Source: Solibacillus sp. FSL W7-1436 (GTDB lineage: Bacteria > Bacillota > Bacilli > Bacillales_A > Planococcaceae). From it: DNA of 64,000 nucleotides. The notes under the pieces are model-generated. The model saw only the letters and a program-made list of their open reading frames with translations. It ran no database searches and had not been told where the DNA came from. A program made the position numbers and the translations under genes. Below are positions 46,597 to 55,958 of this stretch, in pieces. The stretch is taken from the NCBI RefSeq assembly GCF_038007305.1, contig NZ_JBBOWV010000001.1, positions 3,648,501 to 3,712,500 on the forward strand, read 5' to 3'. Each line of letters opens with the position of its first letter. The first letter of the stretch is position 1.

Positions 46597-47601
46597 TTAC
46601 GGTAAGAGAGTTTCGATAATCTCTTTAACGGATGCTTCTTTAGCCAAATAGCTATTTTCCCCCATCCAAAGAGACATATATTCACGGTTGTTTTGGAGGG
46701 CACTTTCTTTCCGGACCGGTTGTGTTAAATAATGCTGGACCGGATATGGAGCGGTAGTCGCTTCTTTTAATTGCTCGGTAAATTTATTTTTCAATCCGCG
46801 CGCATATTTGCCGGTAAATGCTTTCGTCAATGTCGTTGCATGTTGACCGGAAGTTAAAATCGCCTCTTTATGTAGTTGTGGAGCCGCACATTCGGTTGCC
46901 GTCAATAATGCTGTTCCGATTTGTACATACGATGCCCCTATTGCAAGCAGCTCAGTGACTTGTGGCTTTGTCATAATTCCGCCAGCTGCAATAACAGGGA
47001 TTGAAACATTTTCTTTTGCAGCTTTCAGCAGGTCAGCGGTTGAATGAAGTGACATTGGTTGTATAAATGACCCCCGGTGACCGCCAGCTTCTTTTCCTTG
47101 TACAACGACTGCATCCAGCCCGGCCTGTTCGACTGCAATCGCTTCTTCCACTGAAGTTGCCGTACCGATCAAGTATATGCCCTTTTGTTTAAGTACTGAT
47201 AATGTTGCGACATCAGGTAAACCAAATGTGAAGGAAACGATCTTTACATCTTCTTCAAGAATCGCCTGTACTTGGTCTTGAAACACGTCGGATGTAGGAA
47301 TAGCTGCCGGAAGACTGATATTCAGCTCATCACAGATAGGTTGTAATGCCTCTCGTGCGTATTGCAGAAACTGGGCATCTGCTTTCGGCTGTTCCGGTAC
47401 AAACAGATTTACGCTAAAAGGTTTTGCGGTTAATGCTTTCACTTCTTGTATAAATTGCTTTGTATCTTCGCCGTTTAAATAACCGGCACCAATCGAACCT
47501 AATACACCTGTCTCACAGCAAGCCGCTACAAATTCAGGGGTTGTAATACCTGCCATTGGCGCCTGTACAATCGGTTTATCAATCGGTAAATTTGCCACCA
47601 T
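46597..47601 (-). CDS. Nitronate monooxygenase / FabK-like FMN enzyme
   Basis: A 334-residue FMN-binding TIM-barrel protein: IVQAPMAGITTPEFVAACCE at the start, VVVQGKEAGGHRG with the active-site His, VIAAGGIMTKPQVTELLAIG and GASYVQIGTALLTATEC for phosphate binding. These are nitronate monooxygenase (2-nitropropane dioxygenase) signatures; enoyl-ACP reductase II (FabK) belongs to the same fold, and I favour the former. It occupies the place where spoIIIAA and spoIIIAB lie in B. subtilis, between efp and spoIIIAC. Confidence 0.88.
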   Translation of the reverse strand: MVANLPIDKPIVQAPMAGITTPEFVAACCETGVLGSIGAGYLNGEDTKQFIQEVKALTAKPFSVNLFVPEQPKADAQFLQYAREALQPICDELNISLPAAIPTSDVFQDQVQAILEEDVKIVSFTFGLPDVATLSVLKQKGIYLIGTATSVEEAIAVEQAGLDAVVVQGKEAGGHRGSFIQPMSLHSTADLLKAAKENVSIPVIAAGGIMTKPQVTELLAIGASYVQIGTALLTATECAAPQLHKEAILTSGQHATTLTKAFTGKYARGLKNKFTEQLKEATTAPYPVQHYLTQPVRKESALQNNREYMSLWMGENSYLAKEASVKEIIETLLP

Positions 47602-47689
47602 ACAATCCTCTCCTTTCTTCGATTATACCTACCCTTTTATTACCAAGCTATAATTTGGGATATTTTTCTTTTTCCTAAGCTACATAACA

Positions 47690-47735
47690 AAAAAGACAGA
47701 AATATTGTATTGCTACAATATCCCTGCCTTCATCA
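47690..47735 (-). terminator. efp terminator
   Basis: GGCAGGGATATTGTA pairs with TACAATATTTCTGTC (mismatches near the base) on the minus strand and leads into CTTTTTTG. Confidence 0.8.
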
Positions 47736-47752
47736 CTTCTATTTCAGTGCGA

Positions 47753-48310
47753 TTATGCGCGAGAAACGTAAGTGCCTTCAGTTGTGTTGATGATTAATTT
47801 GTCGCCTTGGTTAACGAAGAATGGTACGTTTACCATTAATCCTGTTTCCATTTTAGCTGGCTTTGAACCGCCTGAAGCTGTATCGCCTTTAATACCCGGC
47901 TCTGTTTCAGCAACTTCTAAAGTTACTGTGTTTGGTAATTCAAGACCTAACATTTCACCTGCATATGTTTGGATATGAACTTCCATGTTCTCTAATAAGT
48001 AGTAAAGTTCGTCTTCGATTTGAGCAGCAGCTAATGTTGTTTGGTCATATGACTCTAAGTCCATGAATACATGCTCATCACCTTGTGCATATAAATATTG
48101 CATTTTGCGGTTTTCGATCATTGCTTTTTCTACTTTTTCACCAGCACGGAAAGTTTTTTCTGTTACGTTGCCGTTACGCAGGTTACGTAATTTAGAACGT
48201 ACGAATGCAGCACCTTTACCTGGTTTTACGTGTTGGAATTCTAGTACGCGGAATAAGTTACCGTCAACGATAATTGTTAAACCTGTACGGAAATCGTTTA
48301 CTGAGATCAT
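47753..48310 (-). CDS. efp: Elongation factor P
   Basis: Relieves ribosome stalling at polyproline. The 185-residue protein has the three-barrel EF-P layout: an N-terminal KOW-like domain with the loop [15 protein letters not shown] carrying the modifiable Lys32 region, the middle domain with MDLESYDQT, and the C-terminal domain ending GTYVSRA. It starts 17 bases after the yqhT stop, the same pairing as in B. subtilis. Confidence 0.97.
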   Translation of the reverse strand: MISVNDFRTGLTIIVDGNLFRVLEFQHVKPGKGAAFVRSKLRNLRNGNVTEKTFRAGEKVEKAMIENRKMQYLYAQGDEHVFMDLESYDQTTLAAAQIEDELYYLLENMEVHIQTYAGEMLGLELPNTVTLEVAETEPGIKGDTASGGSKPAKMETGLMVNVPFFVNQGDKLIINTTEGTYVSRA

Positions 48311-48327
48311 GAATTATTTCCTCCAAA

Positions 48328-49386
48328 TTATAAAATGATTAATTCTTTAGTCGAATGTGTTAGTACTTCATTACCCGTTTTTGTGATTAAAATATCGTCC
48401 TCAATTCGAACGCCACCAACTCCAGGAATGTATACTCCCGGTTCAATTGTTACAACCATATTTGGCTCAAGTACCGTATTGGAACGGAATGATAACCCAG
48501 GTCCTTCATGCACTTCAAGGCCGATACCGTGACCAGTCGAGTGACCGAACGCTTCGCCTAAGCCTTTTGATTTCAAATAATCTCGTGCTACAGCGTCCGC
48601 TTCGATCCCTGTCATACCCGGACCAACTTTTTCAAGCGCAAGAAGCTGAGACTCGAGCACAGCATTGTACATTTCTACCAACTTCTCTGATGGTTGGCCT
48701 ACAGCGATTGTACGTGTAATGTCCGAAATGTAACCATTATAGTAAGCACCAAAATCAAGTGTTACAAAATCGCCCGTTTCGATAATTTTGTTTGTCGCAA
48801 CACCGTGCGGCAATGCAGAACGTAATCCGCTCGCAACAATAATATCGAACGAAGAACTTGTAGCACCTTGTTTACGCATGAAAAATTCTAATTCATTCGA
48901 TACGTCAAGCTCTGTAATACCAGGCTTGATGAAATTTAAAATATGTGAAAATGCATTATCTGCGATTTCACATGCAACCTTAATAATATTAATCTCTTCT
49001 TCAGTCTTAATCAAGCGAATTTTTTCAATTAAACCTGAAACTGGCACGAAATCAACATTCACTGCCGAATTATATACTTCATATGTACCATACTGCATGG
49101 CATCCTTTTCAAATGCCAATGATTTTACACCCATTGCCGCCACTTGTTTTGCCACTTCTTCATGGATCGGACCGCTATGCTGAACAACACGGAATTCCTT
49201 TACTTGCTCTGATGCTTGTTCTGTATAGCGGAAATCTGTGATAAATACAGCATCCTGCTGGGAAACAACCGCAACACCCGATGTGCCTGTGAAGCCAGTC
49301 ATATAACGGCGGTTGTATTCATTTGTTATGAGTATTGCTTCGACATTGTTCTCAATTAGTGCTTGACGTAATTTAGTAAGTTTCAT
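48328..49386 (-). CDS. yqhT: Xaa-Pro peptidase (M24, YqhT)
   Basis: Cytoplasmic metallopeptidase predicted to cleave Xaa-Pro peptides. In 352 residues the creatinase-like N-domain (1-130) precedes the pita-bread catalytic domain with metal ligands in VTLDFGAYYNGYISDITRTI (two Asp), GHSTGHGIGLEVHEG (His), TIEPGVY and GVRIEDDILI (Glu). It is the standard partner of efp. Product length is normal for the family. The adjacent aroQ gene found in B. subtilis is absent. Confidence 0.95.
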   Translation of the reverse strand: MKLTKLRQALIENNVEAILITNEYNRRYMTGFTGTSGVAVVSQQDAVFITDFRYTEQASEQVKEFRVVQHSGPIHEEVAKQVAAMGVKSLAFEKDAMQYGTYEVYNSAVNVDFVPVSGLIEKIRLIKTEEEINIIKVACEIADNAFSHILNFIKPGITELDVSNELEFFMRKQGATSSSFDIIVASGLRSALPHGVATNKIIETGDFVTLDFGAYYNGYISDITRTIAVGQPSEKLVEMYNAVLESQLLALEKVGPGMTGIEADAVARDYLKSKGLGEAFGHSTGHGIGLEVHEGPGLSFRSNTVLEPNMVVTIEPGVYIPGVGGVRIEDDILITKTGNEVLTHSTKELIIL

Positions 49387-49505
49387 TTGTTTTCATTCCC
49401 CTTTTGTTTGTATTGAAAACTTGCAGCCGGCCGTTAAATTGCCGTTTCTGCAAATTTCCCCCTGCTTTCATTCAAGAAACTTTGGCGTCACGCGATGCAA
49501 TACTC

Positions 49506-49574
49506 TTATTTAGAAGTCCCTGAAAATACGCTTTTCAAGGTGGTAAAAGGGACCTTGAATACAAGCAGCTTCAT
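49506..49574 (-). CDS. Possible 22-codon peptide
   Basis: Between yqhR and yqhT an ATG at 49574 opens a 22-codon frame (VFKVPFTTLKSVFSGTSK at its end) closed by TAA at 49506. AAGAAG lies six to twelve bases upstream. The peptide is amphipathic and basic. Nothing else was recognised in this roughly 250-base gap. Weakly supported. Confidence 0.25.
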   Translation of the reverse strand: MKLLVFKVPFTTLKSVFSGTSK

Positions 49575-49639
49575 TGTGAACGCTTCTTTTTATACTGTCC
49601 CTATTTTATCACAGACTTTTCAGACATCAATACTTTCGA

Positions 49640-50047
49640 CTAACGAAATAATGTAATTGTACGGTATCTGGCCGTTTCTACGATTAGGCGCATCGACGTC
49701 ACCACTACAACGAAAAACGGGATGGAGAATTTTTTGAATGATGACCATTCAATAGGTAGATTTAAAATTTGCCATTCCAGTATTGCTGCAATGACAACAC
49801 CCAAAATAACTGACAGCAAAAACGGCGGTACCATAACGAGCAGCTGAGTTACAACCAACAATATAAAAACAGCAATGGCGATAATTAAAAATAAAATGAC
49901 CCATCTCTCGAAAGCCGTCCACTCGAACCATTCCAATTTTTTCAGAAATGAAACCGGATGCCATTTAATAAAATCAAATAAGTGCAGGCCTTTTAAGCTG
50001 ACAGTCACAATAAATGATGTAAATAATGCCGTGACAAACAGATGCAT
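49640..50047 (-). CDS. yqhR: YqhR family membrane protein
   Basis: A 135-residue protein with four predicted membrane spans, matching YqhR in position and pattern: KGLHLFDFIKWHPVSFL after the first span, then ERWVILFLIIAIAVFILLV and ILGVVIAAILEWQILNLPIE. The frame extends to 50122, but AAAGGAG lies eight bases before the ATG at 50047. Divergent from yqhQ. No function known to me. Confidence 0.85.
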   Translation of the reverse strand: MHLFVTALFTSFIVTVSLKGLHLFDFIKWHPVSFLKKLEWFEWTAFERWVILFLIIAIAVFILLVVTQLLVMVPPFLLSVILGVVIAAILEWQILNLPIEWSSFKKFSIPFFVVVVTSMRLIVETARYRTITLFR

Positions 50048-50225
50048 GACAAAAACTCCTTTTTTTGACTCAGTATGACCGATTGTAAAAAAACTATTCG
50101 AATGGATAGTGCTTTTCTCCAAAATTTAGTACAATATGAGGGTATAACAAAGAAAAGAGATGGATAGATTCCATTCTCCCGACTAAAAATAGATTGAAAT
50201 TTTATAAGAGAGTGGTGTCGAGCAA

Positions 50226-51164
50226 GTGAGTAATAATGCGCCAGTATATGGTGGGCAAGCGCTTTTGGAAGGTGTTATGTTCACAGGTCAGGACCATATG
50301 GTAACGGCAATCCGTCGAAATGACGATTCCATCGATTATTTCCATGTAAAAAAAGAGAAAAAGCCTATTTTTCAAAAGCTGAAGAAAATTCCGTTCGTAC
50401 GCGGTGTTGTCGCATTGATCGAATCGGCAGGCTTTGGGTCACGCCATTTGCAGTTTGCTTCTGACCGCTATGATGTTACACCAGGTGAAGAAGAAGATAA
50501 CAATGGTGAAGAGCCTTCGAAGTTAATGATGATTTTAGGAGTAGCCGTTATTGGTGTGCTCTCATTTTTATTCGGTAAGTTTGTCTTTACATTAGTGCCG
50601 ATGTTTTTGGCAGAATTTTTAAAACCTTGGTTCCCGGGGAAAACGGTTCAGATTTTAATCGAAACTGGCTTTAAATTAGTTTTGCTTCTTGGCTATTTGC
50701 AAATTATTTCGATGACGCCATTGATTAAACGTGTATTCCAGTACCATGGTGCCGAGCATAAAGTCATTAACTGCTATGAAGCAGGCCTTGACTTAACGGT
50801 CGAAAATGTACAAAAACAATCACGACTTCATTATCGCTGCGGTTCAAGTTTTATTTTATTTACCGTAATTGTAGGTATGTTTACATATTTCTTCGTACCG
50901 GTCGATCCGCTTTGGGTTCGTCTTGTGAGCCGTATTTTATTAATCCCGGTTGTCATCGGTATTTCTTTTGAAGTATTACAGGCGACAAATGCCGTTCGTG
51001 AAATTCCGGTTTTACGTTTCCTGGGCTATCCCGGATTATGGCTGCAGCTGTTAACGACAAAAGAGCCGAAAGACGAGATGGTGGAAGTAGCGATCGCATC
51101 TTTCAACAAGCTGCATGAAGTCGAGAAAAATCCGGCTGTAGCACAAACATTAGTTCATGATTAA
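50226..51164 (+). CDS. yqhQ: YqhQ, DUF1385 membrane protein
   Basis: A 312-residue protein of the DUF1385 family: YGGQALLEGVMFTGQDHMVT at the N-terminus, FQYHGAEHKVINCYEAG with a His/Glu/Cys cluster suggestive of metal binding, and SRLHYRCGSSFILF. About five membrane spans lie between residues 95 and 250. GTG start at 50226, with GAGAGTGG upstream. It ends in a strong terminator. Biochemical role is unknown. Confidence 0.92.
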   Translation: MSNNAPVYGGQALLEGVMFTGQDHMVTAIRRNDDSIDYFHVKKEKKPIFQKLKKIPFVRGVVALIESAGFGSRHLQFASDRYDVTPGEEEDNNGEEPSKLMMILGVAVIGVLSFLFGKFVFTLVPMFLAEFLKPWFPGKTVQILIETGFKLVLLLGYLQIISMTPLIKRVFQYHGAEHKVINCYEAGLDLTVENVQKQSRLHYRCGSSFILFTVIVGMFTYFFVPVDPLWVRLVSRILLIPVVIGISFEVLQATNAVREIPVLRFLGYPGLWLQLLTTKEPKDEMVEVAIASFNKLHEVEKNPAVAQTLVHD

Positions 51165-51174
51165 TTGAAGATTC

Positions 51175-51222
51175 GGGGAGTTATGTAAAAGGAAATTCAC
51201 TTTTACAGTAACTCCCCTTTTT
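51175..51222 (+). terminator. yqhQ terminator
   Basis: GGGGAGTTA pairs with TAACTCCCC and GTAAAAG with CTTTTAC, followed by five T residues on the plus strand. Confidence 0.92.
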
Positions 51223-51329
51223 GATACCCGTAATATATTTAGAGTCTCGAAATATTTTCGTTGAGTTCCGATAGATGAAATGGCATAATAGAGTTAAAAT
51301 TCAGTGAATTCATTATAAGGAGTTAACAA

Positions 51330-53045
51330 ATGAAAACGATTTTTCAATTTATGAGGCGCTATAAATGGCCTGCAGCACTCGCTTTTTTCCTGATGCTGAT
51401 GGAACTGGCGAGCGATCTGATCCAGCCGCTCTTCATGGCAAGGATGATCAATGAAGGACTGCTTGAAGAAAACTTACATAATGTCGCGTTCTGGGGTGGC
51501 TGTTTATTTGCTTTAGCCCTGTTCTCTTTCCTAAGCGGAGTACTCAACTCCTTCTTCTCTGCGCATGTCGCCCATAGTTTCGGCTTTGATCTGCGCAAAG
51601 CATTGTACAGTAAAATACAATCACTGACGATGGCGACTTACCTGACATTCCCTACTTCCGGACTCATTACACGTCTGACTAGCGATGTTACCCAAACGAT
51701 GAATATCGTCTTTATGATGCTGCGGATTGCGATGAAAGCTCCGTTAATGACGGTTGGATCGCTTATCATGGCATTTGTCATCAATGCGAAACTTGCCCTC
51801 ATTTTATGTGTCAGCTTTCCGTTTCTGCTTATCTTTCTTATATGGATGGTATCAGTCGGAATCAAGCTGTTCGCGCAAGTACAGCAGCGACTTGATTTTG
51901 TGAACCGCCAGCTTCAGGAAGGTTTGCAGGCTGTCCGTTTGATTAAAGCGTACATGCGTGGACAATATGAAGAAAGCCGCTTTTTATCCATTGCAGAGAA
52001 TCTGAAATTCGATACGATCAAAGCGACACGTGTTATGGAAGTTGCATTGCCTGTTCTTCAGTTTGTTATGAATATCAGTCTGCTGATTGTCATTTGGGTT
52101 GGTGCAGAGGCGATCCGCGAGAATGATATTCTTGCCGGTGACTTGGCCGCTATTATCAACTATGCATTCCGTATGACGGCATCATTTTCTATTTTTTCAT
52201 TTATCATTATTGCTTATGCCCGCGCCAAAGCGTCTGCTGAGCGTATTGAAGAGATTTTAAATGTCGAGGAAGGTATAGAGGAAGTCCAAAAAAATGAAGC
52301 TCCTGTCCTTGAAAAATTCTCGATTCGTTTTGACAATGTCTCATTCCATTATCCGACAACAGAACAATATACGCTTCAAAATTTGTCATTTTCAATTGAA
52401 AGCGGAGAAAAAATTGCCATTATGGGGGCAACCGGTTCAGGAAAATCGACTATTTTACAATTGGTTGAGCATTTTTACGAACCGAGCAGTGGTAACATCT
52501 TTATTAATGATCAAAATATTAAGGATATCCCATTGCAGCAGTTACGCCAGTCGATTTCCTATGTTCCGCAGCAATCCCTGCTGTTTTCGGGTACGATTGT
52601 GGATAATTTACGATGGGGGCAAAATGATGCAACAATTGAGCAAATTTTTGATGCAACGAAAAAAGCGCAAATTCATCACTCGATCGAAAGCTTTGATGAA
52701 CAGTATGAGACGATGATCGGACAGCGTGGGATTAACTTGTCCGGTGGGCAGAAACAGCGTCTGGCAATTGCCCGTGCCCTGTTAAAACCGGCGTCATTAC
52801 TGATTTTAGATGACAGTACGTCAGCGCTGGATGTCTCGACAGAGCAGAAATTATGGGAGGCACTTGATCAGGAGGCCATCACAATGCTTGTCGTAACCCA
52901 AAAAATCCAGACAGCGCAAACGGCCGATCGTATACTGCTTATTGATGAAGGCCGACTGCATGGGTTTGGCACTCATGACCAATTAATGGCAACGAACGAT
53001 CTGTATGCAAAAATTGTTGCTTCTCAGCAGGAGGTGCTTGCCTAA
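51330..53045 (+). CDS. Heterodimeric ABC exporter, subunit with degenerate catalytic site
   Basis: A 571-residue fused membrane-ATPase half transporter (six spans in residues 1-310, ATPase 330-570). Walker A is GATGSGKST and the signature LSGGQKQR is canonical. The residue after Walker B is Asp instead of Glu (LLILDDSTSALD), and the switch His is replaced by Gln (VVTQKIQT). This is the pattern of the degenerate half of TM287/288- or LmrCD-type multidrug exporters. TTATAAGGAG precedes the ATG. Coupled to the next gene by a one-base overlap (TAATG). Confidence 0.93.
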   Translation: MKTIFQFMRRYKWPAALAFFLMLMELASDLIQPLFMARMINEGLLEENLHNVAFWGGCLFALALFSFLSGVLNSFFSAHVAHSFGFDLRKALYSKIQSLTMATYLTFPTSGLITRLTSDVTQTMNIVFMMLRIAMKAPLMTVGSLIMAFVINAKLALILCVSFPFLLIFLIWMVSVGIKLFAQVQQRLDFVNRQLQEGLQAVRLIKAYMRGQYEESRFLSIAENLKFDTIKATRVMEVALPVLQFVMNISLLIVIWVGAEAIRENDILAGDLAAIINYAFRMTASFSIFSFIIIAYARAKASAERIEEILNVEEGIEEVQKNEAPVLEKFSIRFDNVSFHYPTTEQYTLQNLSFSIESGEKIAIMGATGSGKSTILQLVEHFYEPSSGNIFINDQNIKDIPLQQLRQSISYVPQQSLLFSGTIVDNLRWGQNDATIEQIFDATKKAQIHHSIESFDEQYETMIGQRGINLSGGQKQRLAIARALLKPASLLILDDSTSALDVSTEQKLWEALDQEAITMLVVTQKIQTAQTADRILLIDEGRLHGFGTHDQLMATNDLYAKIVASQQEVLA

Positions 53046-54841
53046 TGAAGTTTTTCGACTATGAACCGATCATCACAAAAGAACAAATCAAAAACGCAAG
53101 CGGTAGGAAGAAAAAAGGTGAACGTGCCCAAAACTGGACATATACATTGAAGCGTATTTTCGATTTTGTAGCCGAACAGAAAATGCTCCTGTTTATCGTT
53201 CTGCTGCTTGTCATATTAAGTTCAGCGTTCGCATTGATCGGCCCGTTCATCATCGGACGACTGATCGACCAGTTTATTGACGGCAGTTCACTTAGCCAGC
53301 TTTCATATTGGCTGTATGGGCTTGCGGTCGTATATTTACTTTACAGTTTGGCGAGCTATTTCCAGAACTACTGGATGGTCAGCATCGCCCAGCAAACCGT
53401 CTTTCGAATTCGTACACAGCTATATGGTCACTTTTTCAAGCTCCCTCTTCGCTTTTTCGATAAACGAAAACACGGGGAATTAATGAGCCGTGCGACGAAC
53501 GATATTGAAACAATCAGCTCGACATTAAACAGTGCCTTTATCCAGGTGGTATCAAGTATTTTGACATTAACCGGTACGGTTGCCGTCATGCTTTGGCTCA
53601 GCCCATTACTGACGCTGATTACAATGCTGATCGTACCGCTCATGTTCTACGGGATGCGCTGGATTACCAAGCGCACAAGTCTGCTGTTTAAACAGCAGCA
53701 GTCAGCGATCGGGGAAATGAACGGATTAATCGAAGAATCCATTACCGGTCAGCATGTCGTCAAAGCCTTTTCACAGGAAACGGAAATGCTGCGTCAGTTC
53801 GACGAGAAAAATTCTCGCATCCGCACAGTCGGTTTCTGGGCGTTAACGTATTCCGGTTTCATTCCGAAAGTGATGAATACTTTGAACAGTTTAAGCTTTG
53901 CGATTGTCGCATTGGCCGGTGGTTTATTTGCCTATTACGGTCATATTTCCATCGGGACAATTATTATTTTCACAGAGTATGCACGACAGTTTACCCGTCC
54001 GTTAAATGATTTGGCCAACCAGTTCAACACCGTCCTATCTGCTTTGGCCGGAGCGGAACGTGTTTTCCTGATCATGGATGAAAAAGAAGATGAAATTGAC
54101 GGGGAAAATGTGGAACTGCTCGGCAATGTTCGATTCCAAAATGTTTCGTTCCAGTATGATGCGCAAGCTTCCTCCCCTACCCTGTCAAATGTATCCTTTG
54201 AGGTGAAATCCGGACAGTCGGTTGCATTGATCGGTCAAACCGGTGCCGGGAAAACAACAATCATGCAGCTGTTGACAGGACTTTATGAAAAAACCGACGG
54301 AAAAATTGTATTTGACGATATGGAAATAGAAGAAATTTCAAAAGCGAGTTTGCGCAGTCAAATGGCATTCGTCCTTCAGGATCCCTTCCTGTTTGAAATG
54401 TCGATTAAAGAAAACATCCGGTACGGAAAACTCGATGCAACAGATGAGGAAATTTATGAGGCCGCGAAAAAAGCGAATGCCCATACATTTATCGATAAGC
54501 TGCCGGAAAAATACGATACGATTTTAAGTGCGGACGGCAGCCAGATTTCTCAAGGTCAAAAACAGCTGTTATCAATCGCCCGTGCCTTTGTGGCAGATCC
54601 GAAAATTCTGTTGTTGGATGAAGCGACAAGCAGTATCGACACTGTGACAGAGCTGCATATTCAGGAAGCACTCGAGAAGCTGATGGAGGACCGTACGAGC
54701 TTCATCATCGCCCATCGCCTGAATACAATCCGCAAAGTCGACTATGTCATCGTCCTGAACCAAGGGAAAATCATCGAACAAGGAAAACGCCAACAATTAA
54801 TTGAAAACCAGGGCGTTTTCGGACAAATGCTTAACGTGTAA
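53045..54841 (+). CDS. Heterodimeric ABC exporter, catalytically competent subunit
   Basis: The 598-residue partner has an N-terminal extension of about 40 residues (basic, GRKKKGERAQNW), six spans and an ATPase with Walker A GQTGAGKTT, Walker B LLLDEATSSID with the catalytic Glu, and switch His in IIAHRLNT. Its own signature is altered (ISQGQKQL instead of LSGGQ). Thus one ATP site combines its intact Walker motifs with the intact signature of the partner, and the other is degenerate. Substrate unknown; drug or lipid export is typical. Confidence 0.93.
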   Translation: MKFFDYEPIITKEQIKNASGRKKKGERAQNWTYTLKRIFDFVAEQKMLLFIVLLLVILSSAFALIGPFIIGRLIDQFIDGSSLSQLSYWLYGLAVVYLLYSLASYFQNYWMVSIAQQTVFRIRTQLYGHFFKLPLRFFDKRKHGELMSRATNDIETISSTLNSAFIQVVSSILTLTGTVAVMLWLSPLLTLITMLIVPLMFYGMRWITKRTSLLFKQQQSAIGEMNGLIEESITGQHVVKAFSQETEMLRQFDEKNSRIRTVGFWALTYSGFIPKVMNTLNSLSFAIVALAGGLFAYYGHISIGTIIIFTEYARQFTRPLNDLANQFNTVLSALAGAERVFLIMDEKEDEIDGENVELLGNVRFQNVSFQYDAQASSPTLSNVSFEVKSGQSVALIGQTGAGKTTIMQLLTGLYEKTDGKIVFDDMEIEEISKASLRSQMAFVLQDPFLFEMSIKENIRYGKLDATDEEIYEAAKKANAHTFIDKLPEKYDTILSADGSQISQGQKQLLSIARAFVADPKILLLDEATSSIDTVTELHIQEALEKLMEDRTSFIIAHRLNTIRKVDYVIVLNQGKIIEQGKRQQLIENQGVFGQMLNV

Positions 54842-54863
54842 TATTAAATAAAATGAGAAAATA

Positions 54864-54908
54864 AAAAATCGCCCATTTTGCCTTATTCAGCAAAATGAGC
54901 GATTTTAT
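54864..54908. terminator. Shared terminator of the ABC exporter and CPBP genes
   Basis: AAAATCGCTCATTTTGC and its partner form a 16-pair stem (one mismatch) with A and T runs on both sides, between convergent genes; it should work in both directions. Confidence 0.9.
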
Positions 54909-54923
54909 TTTGTCTATTACCAG

Positions 54924-55796
54924 CTAAACCGTTTCGATATCTGTTTGCTCCTCCAACTTCGGTGCCGGATTTGTTAAACTGCGGAAGTTTTTATAGTATT
55001 TCACGAGTAAAAAGACAATAATAGCCGTCAATATGAAAAAGAACGCCACATTTATCATCAACCCTTGTCGGGCTGCTTCTGTTGTCGGCAAATCAATTTC
55101 TGTCGTTTGATTTGTATAAACAAATTGGAGATATGCCAGGAAATTATTAAAACTATGCAGTAGCATTGGTATCACAATATTTTTAGTTTTAAGGTAGGCA
55201 TAACCAAGCACACAGCCCAATGCAAAAGCAAAGACAACATTGATCGGGTTGAGGTGGATAATGCCAAATATAATAGAAGAAATAATAATACTCTTTTGCG
55301 GGCTCCATCTTAATGTGAAACGACGAAGCAAGATCCCTCTGAATAATAATTCCTCATAAATCGGTGCAAGAATGCAAATATTTATAAAAAACAGGATGTA
55401 TACGAGTGGTGATGGGCGCACTTCTTCCAGATCCATCGTCGGAAAGAACGAAAACAGTTCCCGTATATGCTCTTCAAAAACAAGATAGACAATCGTTAAT
55501 AAAATCGCTGTAAACACAACGGTGATCAGTTGGAAGCATGCTGTAATCGATAAATATTTTGCCCAGCGCCCTTTTGTCATTGTCGCGTGAATCGGGTGTT
55601 CATTATAGATGAAATTCCATTTTTTTGTTTGATGCATCAAGTACATTAAACAACTGACCGAAATTAAAAATGTAATCCACTCTTCACTGGCCGGAATATC
55701 GGTTATGAATAACAAGATAAAACTTGCTATGAAAATACTAACTGCAAACAATATAAAATAGCGCAGCTTGAAATTTTTCAATTCAATATAATCCAT
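54924..55796 (-). CDS. CPBP family intramembrane glutamic endopeptidase
   Basis: A 290-residue membrane protein with about eight spans. The catalytic motif EExxxR is in LAPIYEELLFRGILLRRF, and the second motif, with a conserved His, is in SIIFGIIHLNPINVVFA; HSFNNFLAY supplies the third. These define the CPBP (Abi/CaaX-type) protease family. Substrate unknown; relatives act in bacteriocin immunity or membrane-protein processing. The C-terminal tail is polar and acidic (PKLEEQTDIETV). Convergent with the exporter operon. Confidence 0.9.
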   Translation of the reverse strand: MDYIELKNFKLRYFILFAVSIFIASFILLFITDIPASEEWITFLISVSCLMYLMHQTKKWNFIYNEHPIHATMTKGRWAKYLSITACFQLITVVFTAILLTIVYLVFEEHIRELFSFFPTMDLEEVRPSPLVYILFFINICILAPIYEELLFRGILLRRFTLRWSPQKSIIISSIIFGIIHLNPINVVFAFALGCVLGYAYLKTKNIVIPMLLHSFNNFLAYLQFVYTNQTTEIDLPTTEAARQGLMINVAFFFILTAIIVFLLVKYYKNFRSLTNPAPKLEEQTDIETV

Positions 55797-55958
55797 TATT
55801 TTACACCCCCTGTAAATAGAGTAACATGAAATGGAAGTTTTATCCCAAGCATCGCTAACCCTTTCCGATCATTTTTCTACGAATAACATTTCCCCATTGC
55901 CAATAGCGCCTCTTTTACAATACGATGGATACAAAACAGATAGAAGTAGGTGTTTTGC

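Noticed and set aside
46597-47601. Calling this gene fabK (enoyl-ACP reductase II)
   Set aside because: The VQGKEAGGHRG region and isolated context fit nitronate monooxygenase better; no fatty-acid synthesis genes flank it.
49387-49639. T-box leader before yqhT
   Set aside because: GGTGG and ACC-like fragments occur only on the wrong strand and lack the T-box consensus and a following terminator.
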